Source: Methylococcales bacterium
GTDB lineage: Bacteria > Pseudomonadota > Gammaproteobacteria > Methylococcales > Methylomonadaceae
NCBI GenBank assembly: GCA_028715725.1
Contig: JAQURG010000026.1
Location: 1 to 44,611 of the forward strand
Direction of reading: 5' to 3'
Length of the DNA: 44,611 nt
In this document: piece by piece, positions 1-7,847 of the stretch
Layout of the letters: each line of letters begins with the position of its first letter
Numbering within the stretch: position 1 is the stretch's first letter
The notes under the pieces: generated by a model
What the model saw: the letters and a program-made list of their open reading frames with translations, nothing else
The model's database searches: none
Told to the model about the DNA's origin: nothing
Position numbers and translations under genes: made by a program

Positions 1-201
1 GGCACCCCGGTGCTCCCGCCTCGGAGCTACCGGAACATATCCCGGGACTACGATAAAGACATCTACAAGGAGCGCAACCTGGTGGAACGGTTATTCCAAA
101 AGCTGAAACAATACCGTCGCGTCGCCATCCGCTATGAACCATTGGCGCTAAATTATATGACCATGCTAAGCCTGGTCAGCATTTTAATTTGGCTTAAATG
201 A
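1..201 (+). mobile_element. IS5-family transposase, C-terminal end (partial)
   Basis: The frame is open from the first base and stops at TGA 199-201, so this is the 3' end of a gene cut by the window edge. The peptide contains an arginine-rich stretch, then RNLVERLFQKLKQYRRVAIR and a hydrophobic tail ending in ILIWLK. This is the typical end of the DDE transposase of IS5-like elements (second half of the IS427/IS1031 type), where the E of the DDE triad lies in the E-R-x-F-x-x-L-K-x-R-R segment. The terminal inverted repeat should lie just after base 201, but I could not define it without the other end. Family is fairly sure; the subgroup is not. Confidence 0.8.
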
Positions 202-436
202 GAACGTACCCTAGATTATAAGTTAATTCTTCTTCATTTATTTGTTTGTACAAGCATTTTTGTAATTCGGAACGTTTTTCGATTTTTTCATCACGTTCAT
301 CCTTTGGCAAAGTAGTGTCTTCTAACTCAGTTGTATAAGTTTTTAAGTCAATAGCTTTATCTTTAATTTCTGTTATGTACTTTGCAATTTTGTCGTCGAA
401 AATAAACCCTACTGGCAAAGTTTTTTCTTTAAATAT
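194..436 (-). pseudogene. remnant of an unidentified gene (C-terminal-like fragment)
   Basis: An open stretch of about 80 codons follows TGA 437-439 and ends at TAA 194-196. There is no ATG; the only start is a TTG at 416-418 with no ribosome binding site. The peptide is charged and probably helical (D-E-R-D-E-K-I-E-K-R-S-E-L-Q-K), resembling C-terminal tails of hypothetical proteins rather than a complete protein. It overlaps the stop of the IS transposase by a few bases, so its end was probably replaced when the IS inserted. It lies in the same reading frame as the remnant at 440-721. No function assigned. Confidence 0.45.
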
Positions 437-439
437 TCA

Positions 440-721
440 CTACACTAGCAAGGAATATTGATTAAATTCGGATAGCTCGACTACACCTACAAACAAAATA
501 TTCATCGGACGAATAGTACCACGAGAATAAAAATAACTTGATGTCCCAAGAATTGGCGAGAATTGGCTTTCGTCAGTGCCGAGACGAGCTACTTAATTGG
601 AAATGAGATGATCAAGACCGTAGTACGCTTGCGCATATTTGAGAACGAGCACATCCGCATCAAACGATGTGATATCGCTATTGACCACAGAAATTTCGAC
701 TCTTTTGTTACTGTTCTCCAT
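440..721 (-). pseudogene. N-terminal remnant of an unidentified gene, with an in-frame stop
   Basis: An ATG at 719-721 opens a frame encoding MENSNKRVEISVVNS and then DADVLVLKYAQAYYGLDHL. It meets TAA at 593-595, but the same frame continues for 50 sensible codons, including RGTIRPMNILFVGV, before TAG and TGA at 437-442. Readable protein on both sides of one stop is what a recently decayed gene looks like. From memory the D-V-L-V-L-K-Y-A-Q and I-L-F-V-G-V segments resemble a conserved N-terminal module of some bacterial multidomain proteins, but I would not name the family. The rest of the gene is missing. Confidence 0.5.
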
Positions 722-770
722 GGTACTTTCCACTCCAGATAACGCCAAAGCCGAACAGTATACCTGTCCA

Positions 771-844
771 GCGCATAAGCGGATTTAATGCCAGCGAATA
801 TATTGCAGGTTTCATCGCCTATATCGACGGTGAAATGCAATAAT
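771..844 (-). pseudogene. 74-bp diverged duplicate of an internal segment of metG
   Basis: Bases 771-844 align without gaps to 2191-2264 inside metG, with about 7 differences in 74 bases. Read on the minus strand it gives [20 protein letters not shown], against [20 protein letters not shown] in the C-terminal tRNA-binding domain of the intact MetG. The similarity ends abruptly on both sides: at the left it runs directly into the leader of the remnant at 440-721. It is too short to be a gene and looks like a recombination scar. Confidence 0.8.
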
Positions 845-921
845 CGTTAGCAATCCTCTGTGCAGAGAAGTTTTACACCGATTAATCCCATGCTAATTAA
901 TCCTCAAGGTCAAGCCCTTGA

Positions 922-1229
922 TTAACTTTTCCCGCCCATTTTCGCTTTTATCCATACTGGGTCTCTTCGCATTGGCAGTAGTGCAACAACAGAGGCGACA
1001 TCGCCATTGACATCATAATAAATTGCGTACGGGAAACGCTTCGATAGCATCCGATAAAGCCCAAACTCTTTTCTGTGGATGCCTGCAAAAATGACTAGTG
1101 ACTCTATGTCCGACAACAGACTATCCCAGAAATAATTCCCAACATTTCTACCCTGTTTGTCATAAACTTGCGCTCTTCATCAAGATCATTTTCGGCATCG
1201 GAGACTATTTGAATACCTTTAATATTGAT
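922..1229 (-). pseudogene. RelE/ParE-type toxin, frameshifted
   Basis: The downstream part reads FWDSLLSDIESLVIFAGIHR and continues through RFPYAIYYDV to VVALLPMRRDPVWI, the usual core and end of a ParE/RelE-family toxin (plasmid stabilisation type), with the late Arg-rich segment. The upstream part, INIKGIQIVSDAENDLDEER, is in another frame; the two meet near 1162-1170, where a single missing base separates E-R-K-F from Y-D-K-Q. No normal start codon remains (ATC at 1227-1229 where ATG is expected). It follows the antitoxin remnant with a short overlap, as in live modules. The gene is dead as read. Confidence 0.75.
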
Positions 1230-1432
1230 CTACCCCGTTTTGATCTTAGCTATTCAATTGAGCGGAATTCGGCTTTGCCTTCTTCGATTTTCAGTTTTCT
1301 GGCAGCAAGAATATTCTGATGCTATTCAGGTGATTCGATTTCTGAATCCTCATGGATAAGAAAACCCCAGATGGCCTCCATGGTTTGGAGCCTTTCAACT
1401 TTGCTCATTCCGGTAATTTTAATAGTGTTCAT
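1205..1432 (-). pseudogene. addiction-module antitoxin (TIGR02574-like), two in-frame stops
   Basis: ATG at 1430-1432 opens MNTIKITGMSKVERLQTMEA, then IWGFLIHEDSEIESPE, the beginning of the short antitoxin family often annotated as putative addiction module component. At codon 37 a TAG stands where this family usually has Trp (ESPE-W-H); HQNILAARKLKIEEGKAEF then follows, and a second TAG stands at codon 61 where Glu is expected (S-I-E-E-L). Frame and length (75 codons) are otherwise preserved, so decay was by point mutation. It starts 39 bases after the attC-like site, a usual distance for a gene-cassette ORF. Confidence 0.75.
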
Positions 1433-1438
1433 ATATTT

Positions 1439-1798
1439 TTAATCTTCCGTTGAGAGAAGAATTCGTGGCCGCCTAACTCCCCGTGTAACCGAGCGCGCAG
1501 GACACTGATGGAACGTTAAGAAATTCGCTTCACGCACTCCGGTTGATGCGATTGTTAGCCCCCGTTGTTGCCAGATACCACTCTTGTATCTCTCAGTTCC
1601 TTCCCAAATCATTCCGCCTTCATCTAATGCTCTGACAAAAGAGCCAGTCTGAATCTTATCCTCGATCTCGATCCAGCCACCATCTGAAACCCACGCAGTT
1701 ATATTCGGATATGACGCTTCAAATGGCGTAGGTGATGATAAATGTTTTAGGTTTTGTCGCTGTATCTGATTTTTATTCCGGGCTGGCTTAAGTGTCAT
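1439..1798 (-). CDS. hypothetical protein, probable cassette gene (3' end possibly altered)
   Basis: The ATG at 1796-1798 starts a 119-codon frame. Residues about 28-70 contain FEASYPNITAWVSDGGWIEI and SFVRALDEGGMIWEG, a conserved arrangement in small hypothetical proteins of bacteria that I cannot assign a function. After E-R-Y-K-S the sequence no longer looks like that family: the frame runs through the attC-like site and into its far side, giving an odd Arg-rich tail. One base out of frame, a TAA lies at 1555-1557 inside the attC R'' box, a common place for a cassette gene to stop. A small frameshift near 1590-1630 may have moved the stop. Product unknown. Confidence 0.5.
   Translation of the reverse strand: MTLKPARNKNQIQRQNLKHLSSPTPFEASYPNITAWVSDGGWIEIEDKIQTGSFVRALDEGGMIWEGTERYKSGIWQQRGLTIASTGVREANFLTFHQCPARSVTRGVRRPRILLSTED
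1471..1560 (-). other. candidate integron attC recombination site
   Basis: On the minus strand the site begins GGCTAAC (1554-1560) and ends GTTAGGC (1471-1477), which pair at 6 of 7 positions and match the R''/R' core consensus RYYYAAC...GTTRRRY except one base. Inside, after 8 unpaired bases on each side, AACCG-G-AGTGCGTG pairs with TGCGCGCTCGGTT: 5 bp, one extrahelical G in the L'' arm, then 8 pairs with G-U wobbles. The extrahelical base in that arm is the hallmark that sets strand choice for IntI. Total length is 90 bp, inside the known range. It separates two minus-strand ORFs, as an attC should. Confidence 0.7.
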
Positions 1799-1878
1799 AG
1801 CATCGTTTCCAGTATTAGAGTCTATCGCTGATTTTGCTTCGCCATTATAACCTCATATTACTGTATAGCCCCGCCCGG

Positions 1879-1885
1879 GTCTAAC
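1879..1885 (-). other. possible second cassette boundary (GTTRRRY core)
   Basis: GTTAGAC on the minus strand matches the R' core consensus and lies about 80 bases upstream of the hypothetical gene at 1439-1798. With the core at 1471-1477 it would bound a cassette of about 0.41 kb holding that one gene. The expected partner core would be near 1982-1988, where GCCTAAT differs at the last base, and I do not find a convincing L''/L' stem. A seven-base match alone is weak. Confidence 0.3.
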
Positions 1886-1999
1886 AGACTATTATCAGGG
1901 TCAGGCTATCTTACACTTTTTTCAATCCCAGTTGACAAGAATAGATTTTTAAGACTCGCTCTTCGAGCAAAATATTTATGAATTAGGCTTACAAATCAG

Positions 2000-2020
2000 C
2001 ACAGACGAAAATTCGCTGTG
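2000..2020 (-). terminator. hairpin just downstream of metG
   Basis: CACAG and CGAA (2000-2009) pair with TTCG and CTGTG (2012-2020), giving a nine-base-pair stem with one bulge, three bases past the metG stop. No T-run follows on the minus strand, so it is a weak intrinsic terminator candidate or a 3'-end stabilising hairpin. Confidence 0.3.
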
Positions 2021-2023
2021 ATG

Positions 2024-4042
2024 CTATTTTACCCGCATCCCTGGAACTGCCCCTTCATCTGGGCTTAAAAGCCATATATCCTTTCCACCTGGACCTGCGG
2101 CCAGCACCATGCCTTCGGACAGGCCGAAACGCATTTTTCTCGGAGCGAGATTGACGATAACCAGCGTCAGCTTGCCTTCCAGATCTTCCGGCGCATAGGC
2201 GGATTTAATGCCGGCGAAGATATTGCGGGTTTCATCGCCTATATCGACGGTAAGCTGCAATAATTTATCAGCGCCTTCAACGTGATCGGCTTTGATAATC
2301 TTGGCAATCCGCAAGTCCAGCCTGGCGAAATCGTCTAATTCGATAACCGGGGCGATTGGTTCAAACTTTTTCTCTTTCGGTTTATCGGCGGTTTTTTCCA
2401 GATTTTCTTTAGAGGCTTCAATAATCACTGCTATTTTATCGGCATCAACGCGGGTCATTAACGGGCTGAAGTCATTAATGGTATGGCCGGTTAGTGGCTG
2501 TAATTGATCAACCCAGCCGTCTATAGGACTGTTCAGGAAATGCTCGGCGTTTTTTGCCAGGGCAGGGGTTACCGGCTTCAGGTAAGCCGCCAGCAACCGG
2601 AACAGATTGAGTCCCATCGAACAAACCTCATGCAGTTCTGAGTCTTTGCCATCTTCCTTGGCCAGCAGCCACGGCTTTTTCTCGTCGATATATTGATTGG
2701 CTTTATCGGCCAGCGCCATGATTTCACGCATGGCCTTGCCGAACTCGCGGGATTCATAAAACTCGGCAATAGTTGCATTGGCGTTGATAAAATCCTGAAA
2801 TAATGCCGGTTCAGAACAATTTGCAGATAAGACATTGGCAAAGCGTTTGGAGATAAAGCCGCTGCACCGGCTGGCGATATTGACGACTTTTCCCACCATG
2901 TCCGAGTTAACCCGCTGGCTGAAATCGTCAAAATTAAGATCGATGTCATCCACGCCGGCGCTGAGCTTGGCGGCAAAATAATAACGCAGGTATTCAGGAT
3001 TCAAATGGTCCAGATAGGTTCTGGCTTTAATGAAAGTGCCGCGCGATTTGGACATCTTTTCGCCATTCACGGTTAAAAAGCCGTGGGCAAAAATTGCGCT
3101 GGGCGTTCTGAAATCAGCACCGCTCAACATCGCCGGCCAGAACAGGGCGTGGAAATAAATGATGTCTTTGCCGATGAAATGGTATAGCTCTGCGTCGCTG
3201 CCGGTTGCCCAGAATTCATCAAAATCAAGGCCCTGCCTGGTGCACAGATTTTTAAAACTGGCCATATAGCCGATGGGGGCGTCCAGCCAGACATAAAAAT
3301 ATTTGCCGGGCGCATCAGGAATTTCAAAACCGAAATAGGGGGCATCGCGTGAAATATCCCATTGTTGCAGTCCGCCTTCCAGCCATTCGGCTAACTTATT
3401 GCGAACTTCCGCCTGCAAATGGCCTGCATTCGTCCAGGCGCGCAGCATCTCGGTAAAGTCGGCAAGATTGAAAAAATAATGCACCGAGTCTTTTTCAACG
3501 GGTTTCTCGCCCGAAATGGCGGAGACGGCATTTTTCAATTCGGTGGGGGAATAGGTTGCGCCGCAAACTTCGCAGCCATCGCCATACTGCTCTGCCGCGC
3601 CGCAGTTAGGGCAGTCGCCTTTGATAAAACGATCCGGCAAAAACATAGCCTTGACTGGATCGTAAGCTTGGGTAATCGTGCGTGAACTGATATGTCCGCC
3701 ATCGCGCAAGCGTTCGTAGATCAGTGATGAAAATAGTTTGTTTTCTTCGGAATGGGTGCTGTGATAATTATCAAAAGCTATGCCAAATTCAGTAAAATCA
3801 AGCAGATGTTCCTTGCCGACCTGGGCGATCAGTTGTTCGGGGCTGATGCCTTCGCGGTCTGCTTTCAGCATAATTGGTGTGCCGTGGGTATCATCAGCAC
3901 AGACTAAATAACAGCGGTGTCCCCGTTGTTTCTGAAAACGCACCCAAGTATCGGTTTGAATGTACTCCAGCATGTGCCCTATATGAATAGGGCCGTTGGC
4001 GTAGGGTAGGGCGCTGGTGACAAGAATTTTTCTATCTGACAT
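2024..4042 (-). CDS. metG: methionyl-tRNA synthetase
   Basis: Charges tRNA-Met with methionine in the cytoplasm, using ATP. The 672-residue protein has the class I HIGH-type motif ([10 protein letters not shown], about residue 20), a zinc-binding knuckle with two CxxC pairs (CPNCGA...CEVCGA, about 145-160), the KMSKS loop ([11 protein letters not shown], about 330), and a C-terminal Trbp111-type tRNA-binding domain ([11 protein letters not shown], about 570-672) used for dimerisation. Length and order match the long MetG of gammaproteobacteria. It is divergent from mrp, as is common in this group. A short diverged copy of its C-terminal segment lies at 771-844. Confidence 0.98.
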   Translation of the reverse strand: MSDRKILVTSALPYANGPIHIGHMLEYIQTDTWVRFQKQRGHRCYLVCADDTHGTPIMLKADREGISPEQLIAQVGKEHLLDFTEFGIAFDNYHSTHSEENKLFSSLIYERLRDGGHISSRTITQAYDPVKAMFLPDRFIKGDCPNCGAAEQYGDGCEVCGATYSPTELKNAVSAISGEKPVEKDSVHYFFNLADFTEMLRAWTNAGHLQAEVRNKLAEWLEGGLQQWDISRDAPYFGFEIPDAPGKYFYVWLDAPIGYMASFKNLCTRQGLDFDEFWATGSDAELYHFIGKDIIYFHALFWPAMLSGADFRTPSAIFAHGFLTVNGEKMSKSRGTFIKARTYLDHLNPEYLRYYFAAKLSAGVDDIDLNFDDFSQRVNSDMVGKVVNIASRCSGFISKRFANVLSANCSEPALFQDFINANATIAEFYESREFGKAMREIMALADKANQYIDEKKPWLLAKEDGKDSELHEVCSMGLNLFRLLAAYLKPVTPALAKNAEHFLNSPIDGWVDQLQPLTGHTINDFSPLMTRVDADKIAVIIEASKENLEKTADKPKEKKFEPIAPVIELDDFARLDLRIAKIIKADHVEGADKLLQLTVDIGDETRNIFAGIKSAYAPEDLEGKLTLVIVNLAPRKMRFGLSEGMVLAAGPGGKDIWLLSPDEGAVPGMRVK

Positions 4043-4214
4043 GGTGTAAAAGTTTACGTAATATGGGAGACAAACAAGCGTCGGATTATCGCATAAAATG
4101 AGCTGAGCTACAGAATACTGACTCGCTGAATAATGATAGTTATTGAAAATTGCGCTGATGCCTTATATTCTGATCAAATCATTTGTTTTTAATTTCAACT
4201 CATCTGGAACAATT

Positions 4215-5306
4215 ATGGCAAGCATTGAAAAGGCGGATGTCGAAAGTCTGCTAAAAACTTTTATCGATCCCAATCATGGCGTCGATCTGGTTTCGGCTAA
4301 ATCAATTAAGGCGATTACCATTGATGGCGCTAACGTCAGCGTTAAACTGGAGTTGGGCTATCCGGCCAAAAGCATTGTTGATGACTTGGCAGAGGCTGTT
4401 AAACAGCACTTACAGACTTTACAAGGCATAGGCAATGTTGTTGTCGAGATTAGCGTGAAAATCATCTCGCATGCCGTGCAGCAGGCCTTGAAACCGCAGC
4501 CTAATGTGAAAAATATTATCGCCGTCGCTTCCGGCAAGGGCGGGGTCGGTAAATCGACTACAGCGGTTAATCTGGCGCTGGCGCTGGCGGCAGAAGGTGC
4601 AACGGTAGGCATACTGGATGCCGATATATACGGCCCCAGTATTCCGACCATGCTGGGATTGTCCGGCTATCCGGTCAGTGAAGATAATAAAACCATGATG
4701 CCCAAGATATCCTACGGCATACAAACCATGTCAATCGGCTATCTGATCGACGCGGATCAACCGATGATCTGGCGCGGCCCGATGGCGACCAATGCGTTGC
4801 AGCAATTGCTGAGAGACACTAACTGGAAGGATGTTGATTATCTGATTGTTGATTTGCCGCCGGGGACAGGCGATATTCAATTGACCTTGTCGCAGCAGAT
4901 TCCCGTCAGCGGCGCAATTATTGTCACAACACCGCAGGATATCGCCCTGATTGACGCTCAGCGCGGGCTCGGTATGTTCGAAAAAGTCAATGTGCCGGTG
5001 CTGGGTATTGTTGAAAACATGAGTCTGCATATTTGCAGCGCTTGCGGGCATGAAGAAGCCATTTTCGGTGAAGGCGGCGGTGTTGCGATGGCCAAGAAAA
5101 ATAAAGTGGATTTTCTGGGTTCATTGCCACTGGATATCAATATTCGCAAATATGCAGATTCCGGCAGACCTACGGTAGCCGCCGATCCTGACAGTCGCGT
5201 GGCGCAGATTTACAAGGAAATCGCGCGTAAAACTGCGGCGAATCTGGCGTTAAAAACCAAGGATTTCAGCACGCGGTTTCCTAATATTGTTGTACAGAAT
5301 ACTTAA
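4215..5306 (+). CDS. apbC: Mrp/ApbC iron-sulfur cluster carrier ATPase
   Basis: A MinD/ParA-like P-loop ATPase that holds and transfers Fe-S clusters to apoproteins. The N-terminal part (about 1-90) is a DUF59/MIP18-like domain. A deviant Walker A, SGKGGVGKSTTAVNLA, lies near residue 105, LDADIYGPSIP follows, and VDLPPGTGD is the switch region. CSAC (about residue 275) gives the CxxC pair that bridges a 4Fe-4S cluster between two subunits. I chose ATG 4215 (363 aa) because the frame upstream of it, although open to 4143, encodes a tail not seen in the family. Divergent from metG, with a 170-bp shared upstream region. Confidence 0.95.
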   Translation: MASIEKADVESLLKTFIDPNHGVDLVSAKSIKAITIDGANVSVKLELGYPAKSIVDDLAEAVKQHLQTLQGIGNVVVEISVKIISHAVQQALKPQPNVKNIIAVASGKGGVGKSTTAVNLALALAAEGATVGILDADIYGPSIPTMLGLSGYPVSEDNKTMMPKISYGIQTMSIGYLIDADQPMIWRGPMATNALQQLLRDTNWKDVDYLIVDLPPGTGDIQLTLSQQIPVSGAIIVTTPQDIALIDAQRGLGMFEKVNVPVLGIVENMSLHICSACGHEEAIFGEGGGVAMAKKNKVDFLGSLPLDINIRKYADSGRPTVAADPDSRVAQIYKEIARKTAANLALKTKDFSTRFPNIVVQNT

Positions 5307-5397
5307 AACCCGTCGTGAGCAATAGCTGGAAATCCTGTTATGCGAGCTTTCATAAAAACCAAGGTGCGCTGAAAAACGAGCACACCTTATCGCATGG

Positions 5398-5415
5398 CCC
5401 TTCGACATGCTCAGG
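5398..5415. repeat. possible fragment of a dispersed intergenic repeat
   Basis: CCCTTCGACATGCTCAGG in the apbC-dcd gap has the form of a motif found in many copies in intergenic regions of proteobacterial genomes. Only one copy is visible here, so this rests on memory. Nothing else is visible in the 165-bp gap. Confidence 0.3.
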
Positions 5416-5471
5416 TTGGGCATTAGTTGTGTTAAAATTAATTATTTAAGTCAACCAAATTTTAACATTCA

Positions 5472-6038
5472 ATGAGCATTAAGTCGGATAAATGGATACG
5501 CCGTATGGCGGAACAGCACGGTATGATTGAGCCGTTTGTAAGCGGCCAAGTCAGGGATTCCGGACAAGGCCGCGTTATTTCCTACGGCACATCCAGTTAT
5601 GGTTATGATGTGCGCTGTTCGGATGAATTCAAAATTTTCACCAATATCAATTCCGCTATCGTTGACCCGAAAGATTTTGATTCAAACAGCTTTGTCGATG
5701 TTAAATCCGATATTTGCATTATTCCCCCCAATTCGTTTGCCTTGGCGCGAACCGTTGAGTTCTTCCGCATTCCTCGCGATGTGCTGACGATCTGTTTAGG
5801 CAAGTCAACTTATGCACGCTGCGGGATTATTGTTAATGTCACTCCGCTGGAGCCTGAATGGGAAGGTCATGTAACGCTGGAATTTTCCAATACCACGACG
5901 TTGCCCGCAAAAATCTATGCCAATGAAGGCGTGGCGCAAATGCTGTTTTTTGGCAGCGATGAAGTGTGCGAGACTTCTTATAAAGACAGAGGCGGCAAGT
6001 ATCAGGGACAGACGGGTGTGACGTTGCCGAAAGCGTAA
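5472..6038 (+). CDS. dcd: dCTP deaminase
   Basis: Deaminates dCTP to dUTP, feeding dUTPase and thymidylate synthesis. At 188 aa it has the usual length of the trimeric Dcd family. The signature [19 protein letters not shown], then [14 protein letters not shown], spans about residues 110-150 and holds the catalytic Glu in E-W-E-G-H-V-T-L-E; the C-terminal [12 protein letters not shown] closes the active site of the neighbouring subunit. No clear Shine-Dalgarno sequence precedes the ATG. It follows apbC in the same direction, but the 165-bp gap suggests its own promoter. Confidence 0.97.
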   Translation: MSIKSDKWIRRMAEQHGMIEPFVSGQVRDSGQGRVISYGTSSYGYDVRCSDEFKIFTNINSAIVDPKDFDSNSFVDVKSDICIIPPNSFALARTVEFFRIPRDVLTICLGKSTYARCGIIVNVTPLEPEWEGHVTLEFSNTTTLPAKIYANEGVAQMLFFGSDEVCETSYKDRGGKYQGQTGVTLPKA

Positions 6039-6137
6039 TTCGTCTGTTTTAACATGAGCTAATGCATATAAGGGTTTTAAACATTCTCCGTGCGCAGTGA
6101 ATAATCCTGGCTGAATTCATGCTGTATCCGGCTGGGC

Positions 6138-7496
6138 TTAAAGATAAGTCATCTTATTCGGGTAGACCTGGACAAAGACGGTGCGCGGGCCATTCATCTT
6201 TTTGACCACAATATTGAACTGATTAAATTCAATTTTCTGACCTTCTACGGGAATATCACCCAGCTTCGACATAATCAGCCCGCCGATCGAGACTTCATCT
6301 TCCAGTTCAAGTTCTTCATTCTCAATGTCGATTCCCAGAATCCGTTCCAGAGAGAATATCGGCAGGCTGCCTTTGACGATCAGCGTGCCGTCATCGAGCC
6401 GGGTCCAGTCATTGTTATTCTGCCGGAATTCATCGCGTATTTCGCCGACTATCGCGCTTAATAAATTATCCAGAGTAACGAAGCCTTGCGGCTTTTGTCC
6501 TTTTTGTCCAACAATTGCAAAATGGGCCGCCCCCCTGCGGAAATGGCGGAATAATTCCAGTGCAGATGTATCTGGCAGAGTGTAATGGATCGGTCGCAGG
6601 TATTCGGTCAAATCGTCAATCACTTTGCCTTCCTGCTGAGCGAAAAACAAATCTTTCAAATGAATCATCCCCAGTACACCGATACCGTTAGTATCGAAAT
6701 AAGGATAGCGGGTGAAGCGTTTTTGATTCATCGTTTGCAGGTTTTGCTGTAATGAGCTGGAGCGGTACAACGCGGCGATCTCGTGAATCGGGCGCATCAG
6801 ATCGGATACCTCCAGCTCACTGAAATCGAGCGTTTTCGCCAGTATATTCCATTCATCGCGGGTAAATCGTTCACTCGTACGATTGGTGCGCAAAATAAGC
6901 TTAAGCTCGTCAGCTGAATAATGGGCATCATGACTAAGGGCATCTCCCAGGCCAAACAGACGCAGCACCAGATTGGCGCTGGAGTTGAGCAACCAGATCG
7001 CCGGATACATCAGCCAATAAAAGCCATAAAGCGGCGCGGCGCTCCATAACCCGACCTGTTCAGTTTTACGGATCGCTATCGACTTGGGCGCAAGTTCACC
7101 CACCACGATATGAAGAAACGAGATAATGGAAAAAGCCAGAGCAAACGAGATACCGTGGATAAATTCCGGCGACGTGGCTCCGATCCGGACGAATAAAGGT
7201 TCAAGCAGGCTGGCGAATGCCGGTTCGCCGACCCAGCCCAGGCCTAAAGAAGCGAACGTGATACCTAACTGGCAGGCCGATAGATAGGCGTCAAGTTTTA
7301 CATGCACCTTCTCCAGAATGCGTCCGCGCCAGCCACGTGTTTTCGCAATTTCGCGGATACGCGTCTGCCGAAGTTTAACGAGACCAAACTCGGCCGCTAC
7401 AAAAAACCCATTCAGCACAACCAGCAACATAGCGACAATGAGCAGAAAAACGTTATTCATAGGTATATTTTCAAGCGATTCAGCTATTGCACTCAT
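6138..7496 (-). CDS. CNNM/CorC-HlyC family membrane protein with CBS domains
   Basis: A polytopic inner-membrane protein of the CNNM/CorC group, linked in other bacteria to Mg2+/Co2+ or polyamine export. Residues about 13-200 form the DUF21 transmembrane domain (NNVFLLIVAMLLVVLNGFFV, then several helices). Two CBS domains follow (about 215-345, with DLMRPIHEIAAL), and a C-terminal CorC_HlyC domain ends the protein. ATG 7496 gives 452 aa; the internal ATG at 7458-7460 (MNNVF) would start directly at the first helix and is equally possible, since neither has a good ribosome binding site. Substrate is not deducible. Confidence 0.85.
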   Translation of the reverse strand: MSAIAESLENIPMNNVFLLIVAMLLVVLNGFFVAAEFGLVKLRQTRIREIAKTRGWRGRILEKVHVKLDAYLSACQLGITFASLGLGWVGEPAFASLLEPLFVRIGATSPEFIHGISFALAFSIISFLHIVVGELAPKSIAIRKTEQVGLWSAAPLYGFYWLMYPAIWLLNSSANLVLRLFGLGDALSHDAHYSADELKLILRTNRTSERFTRDEWNILAKTLDFSELEVSDLMRPIHEIAALYRSSSLQQNLQTMNQKRFTRYPYFDTNGIGVLGMIHLKDLFFAQQEGKVIDDLTEYLRPIHYTLPDTSALELFRHFRRGAAHFAIVGQKGQKPQGFVTLDNLLSAIVGEIRDEFRQNNNDWTRLDDGTLIVKGSLPIFSLERILGIDIENEELELEDEVSIGGLIMSKLGDIPVEGQKIEFNQFNIVVKKMNGPRTVFVQVYPNKMTYL

Positions 7497-7692
7497 TCGA
7501 AGGGCAGACTCGACGATACAGCTCTGTTTTTAAGGGTTTATTCTCTTGGCAATCTTTTGGGTAACGCATATTGAGAAGCTTTTTAGAGATTAAGGTAGAT
7601 ATGGTATCCTTTTTCCCGGGTAAGCGATTAAATGTTTCATTACATCTTGTTAAGGAACGAAAAAATTTAATAACTTGAACATTTATATTTTT

Positions 7693-7740
7693 GTAGGAGC
7701 GGCTTTAGCCGCGCTCTTTGCGGCTAAAGCCGCCCCTACG
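7693..7740. repeat. REP-like inverted repeat
   Basis: Two 20-bp arms, GTAGGAGCGGCTTTAGCCGC and GCGGCTAAAGCCGCCCCTAC, form a near-perfect hairpin (one mismatch) around the 8-base loop GCTCTTTG. Each arm itself contains the shorter palindrome GCGGCTTTAGCCGC. This is the form of REP/BIME-like intergenic repeats, often mobilised by RAYT transposases in gammaproteobacteria. It is the only structure I see in the 351-bp gap between the CorC-like gene and the P-type ATPase gene (7497-7847). Confidence 0.75.
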
Positions 7741-7847
7741 ATAAGTCCCTATGCCCAAGTTATTCAGTTGCCGTTACTAAGTGAGCACAAACTTATACAC
7801 TTTAAAGTTTAGGAATTCCTCATTATTCTTTTTCCCGAACTCAAGCC

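Noticed and set aside
846-860. GCTAAC on the minus strand near the metG fragment as a second attC core
   Set aside because: It does not fit RYYYAAC, no pairing GTTRRRY core is found at a proper distance, and the sequence between is metG-derived.
7693-7740. Long hairpin as terminator of a gene
   Set aside because: It lies far from any stop codon (between the starts of divergent genes) and lacks a T-run; repeat-type palindrome is the better reading.
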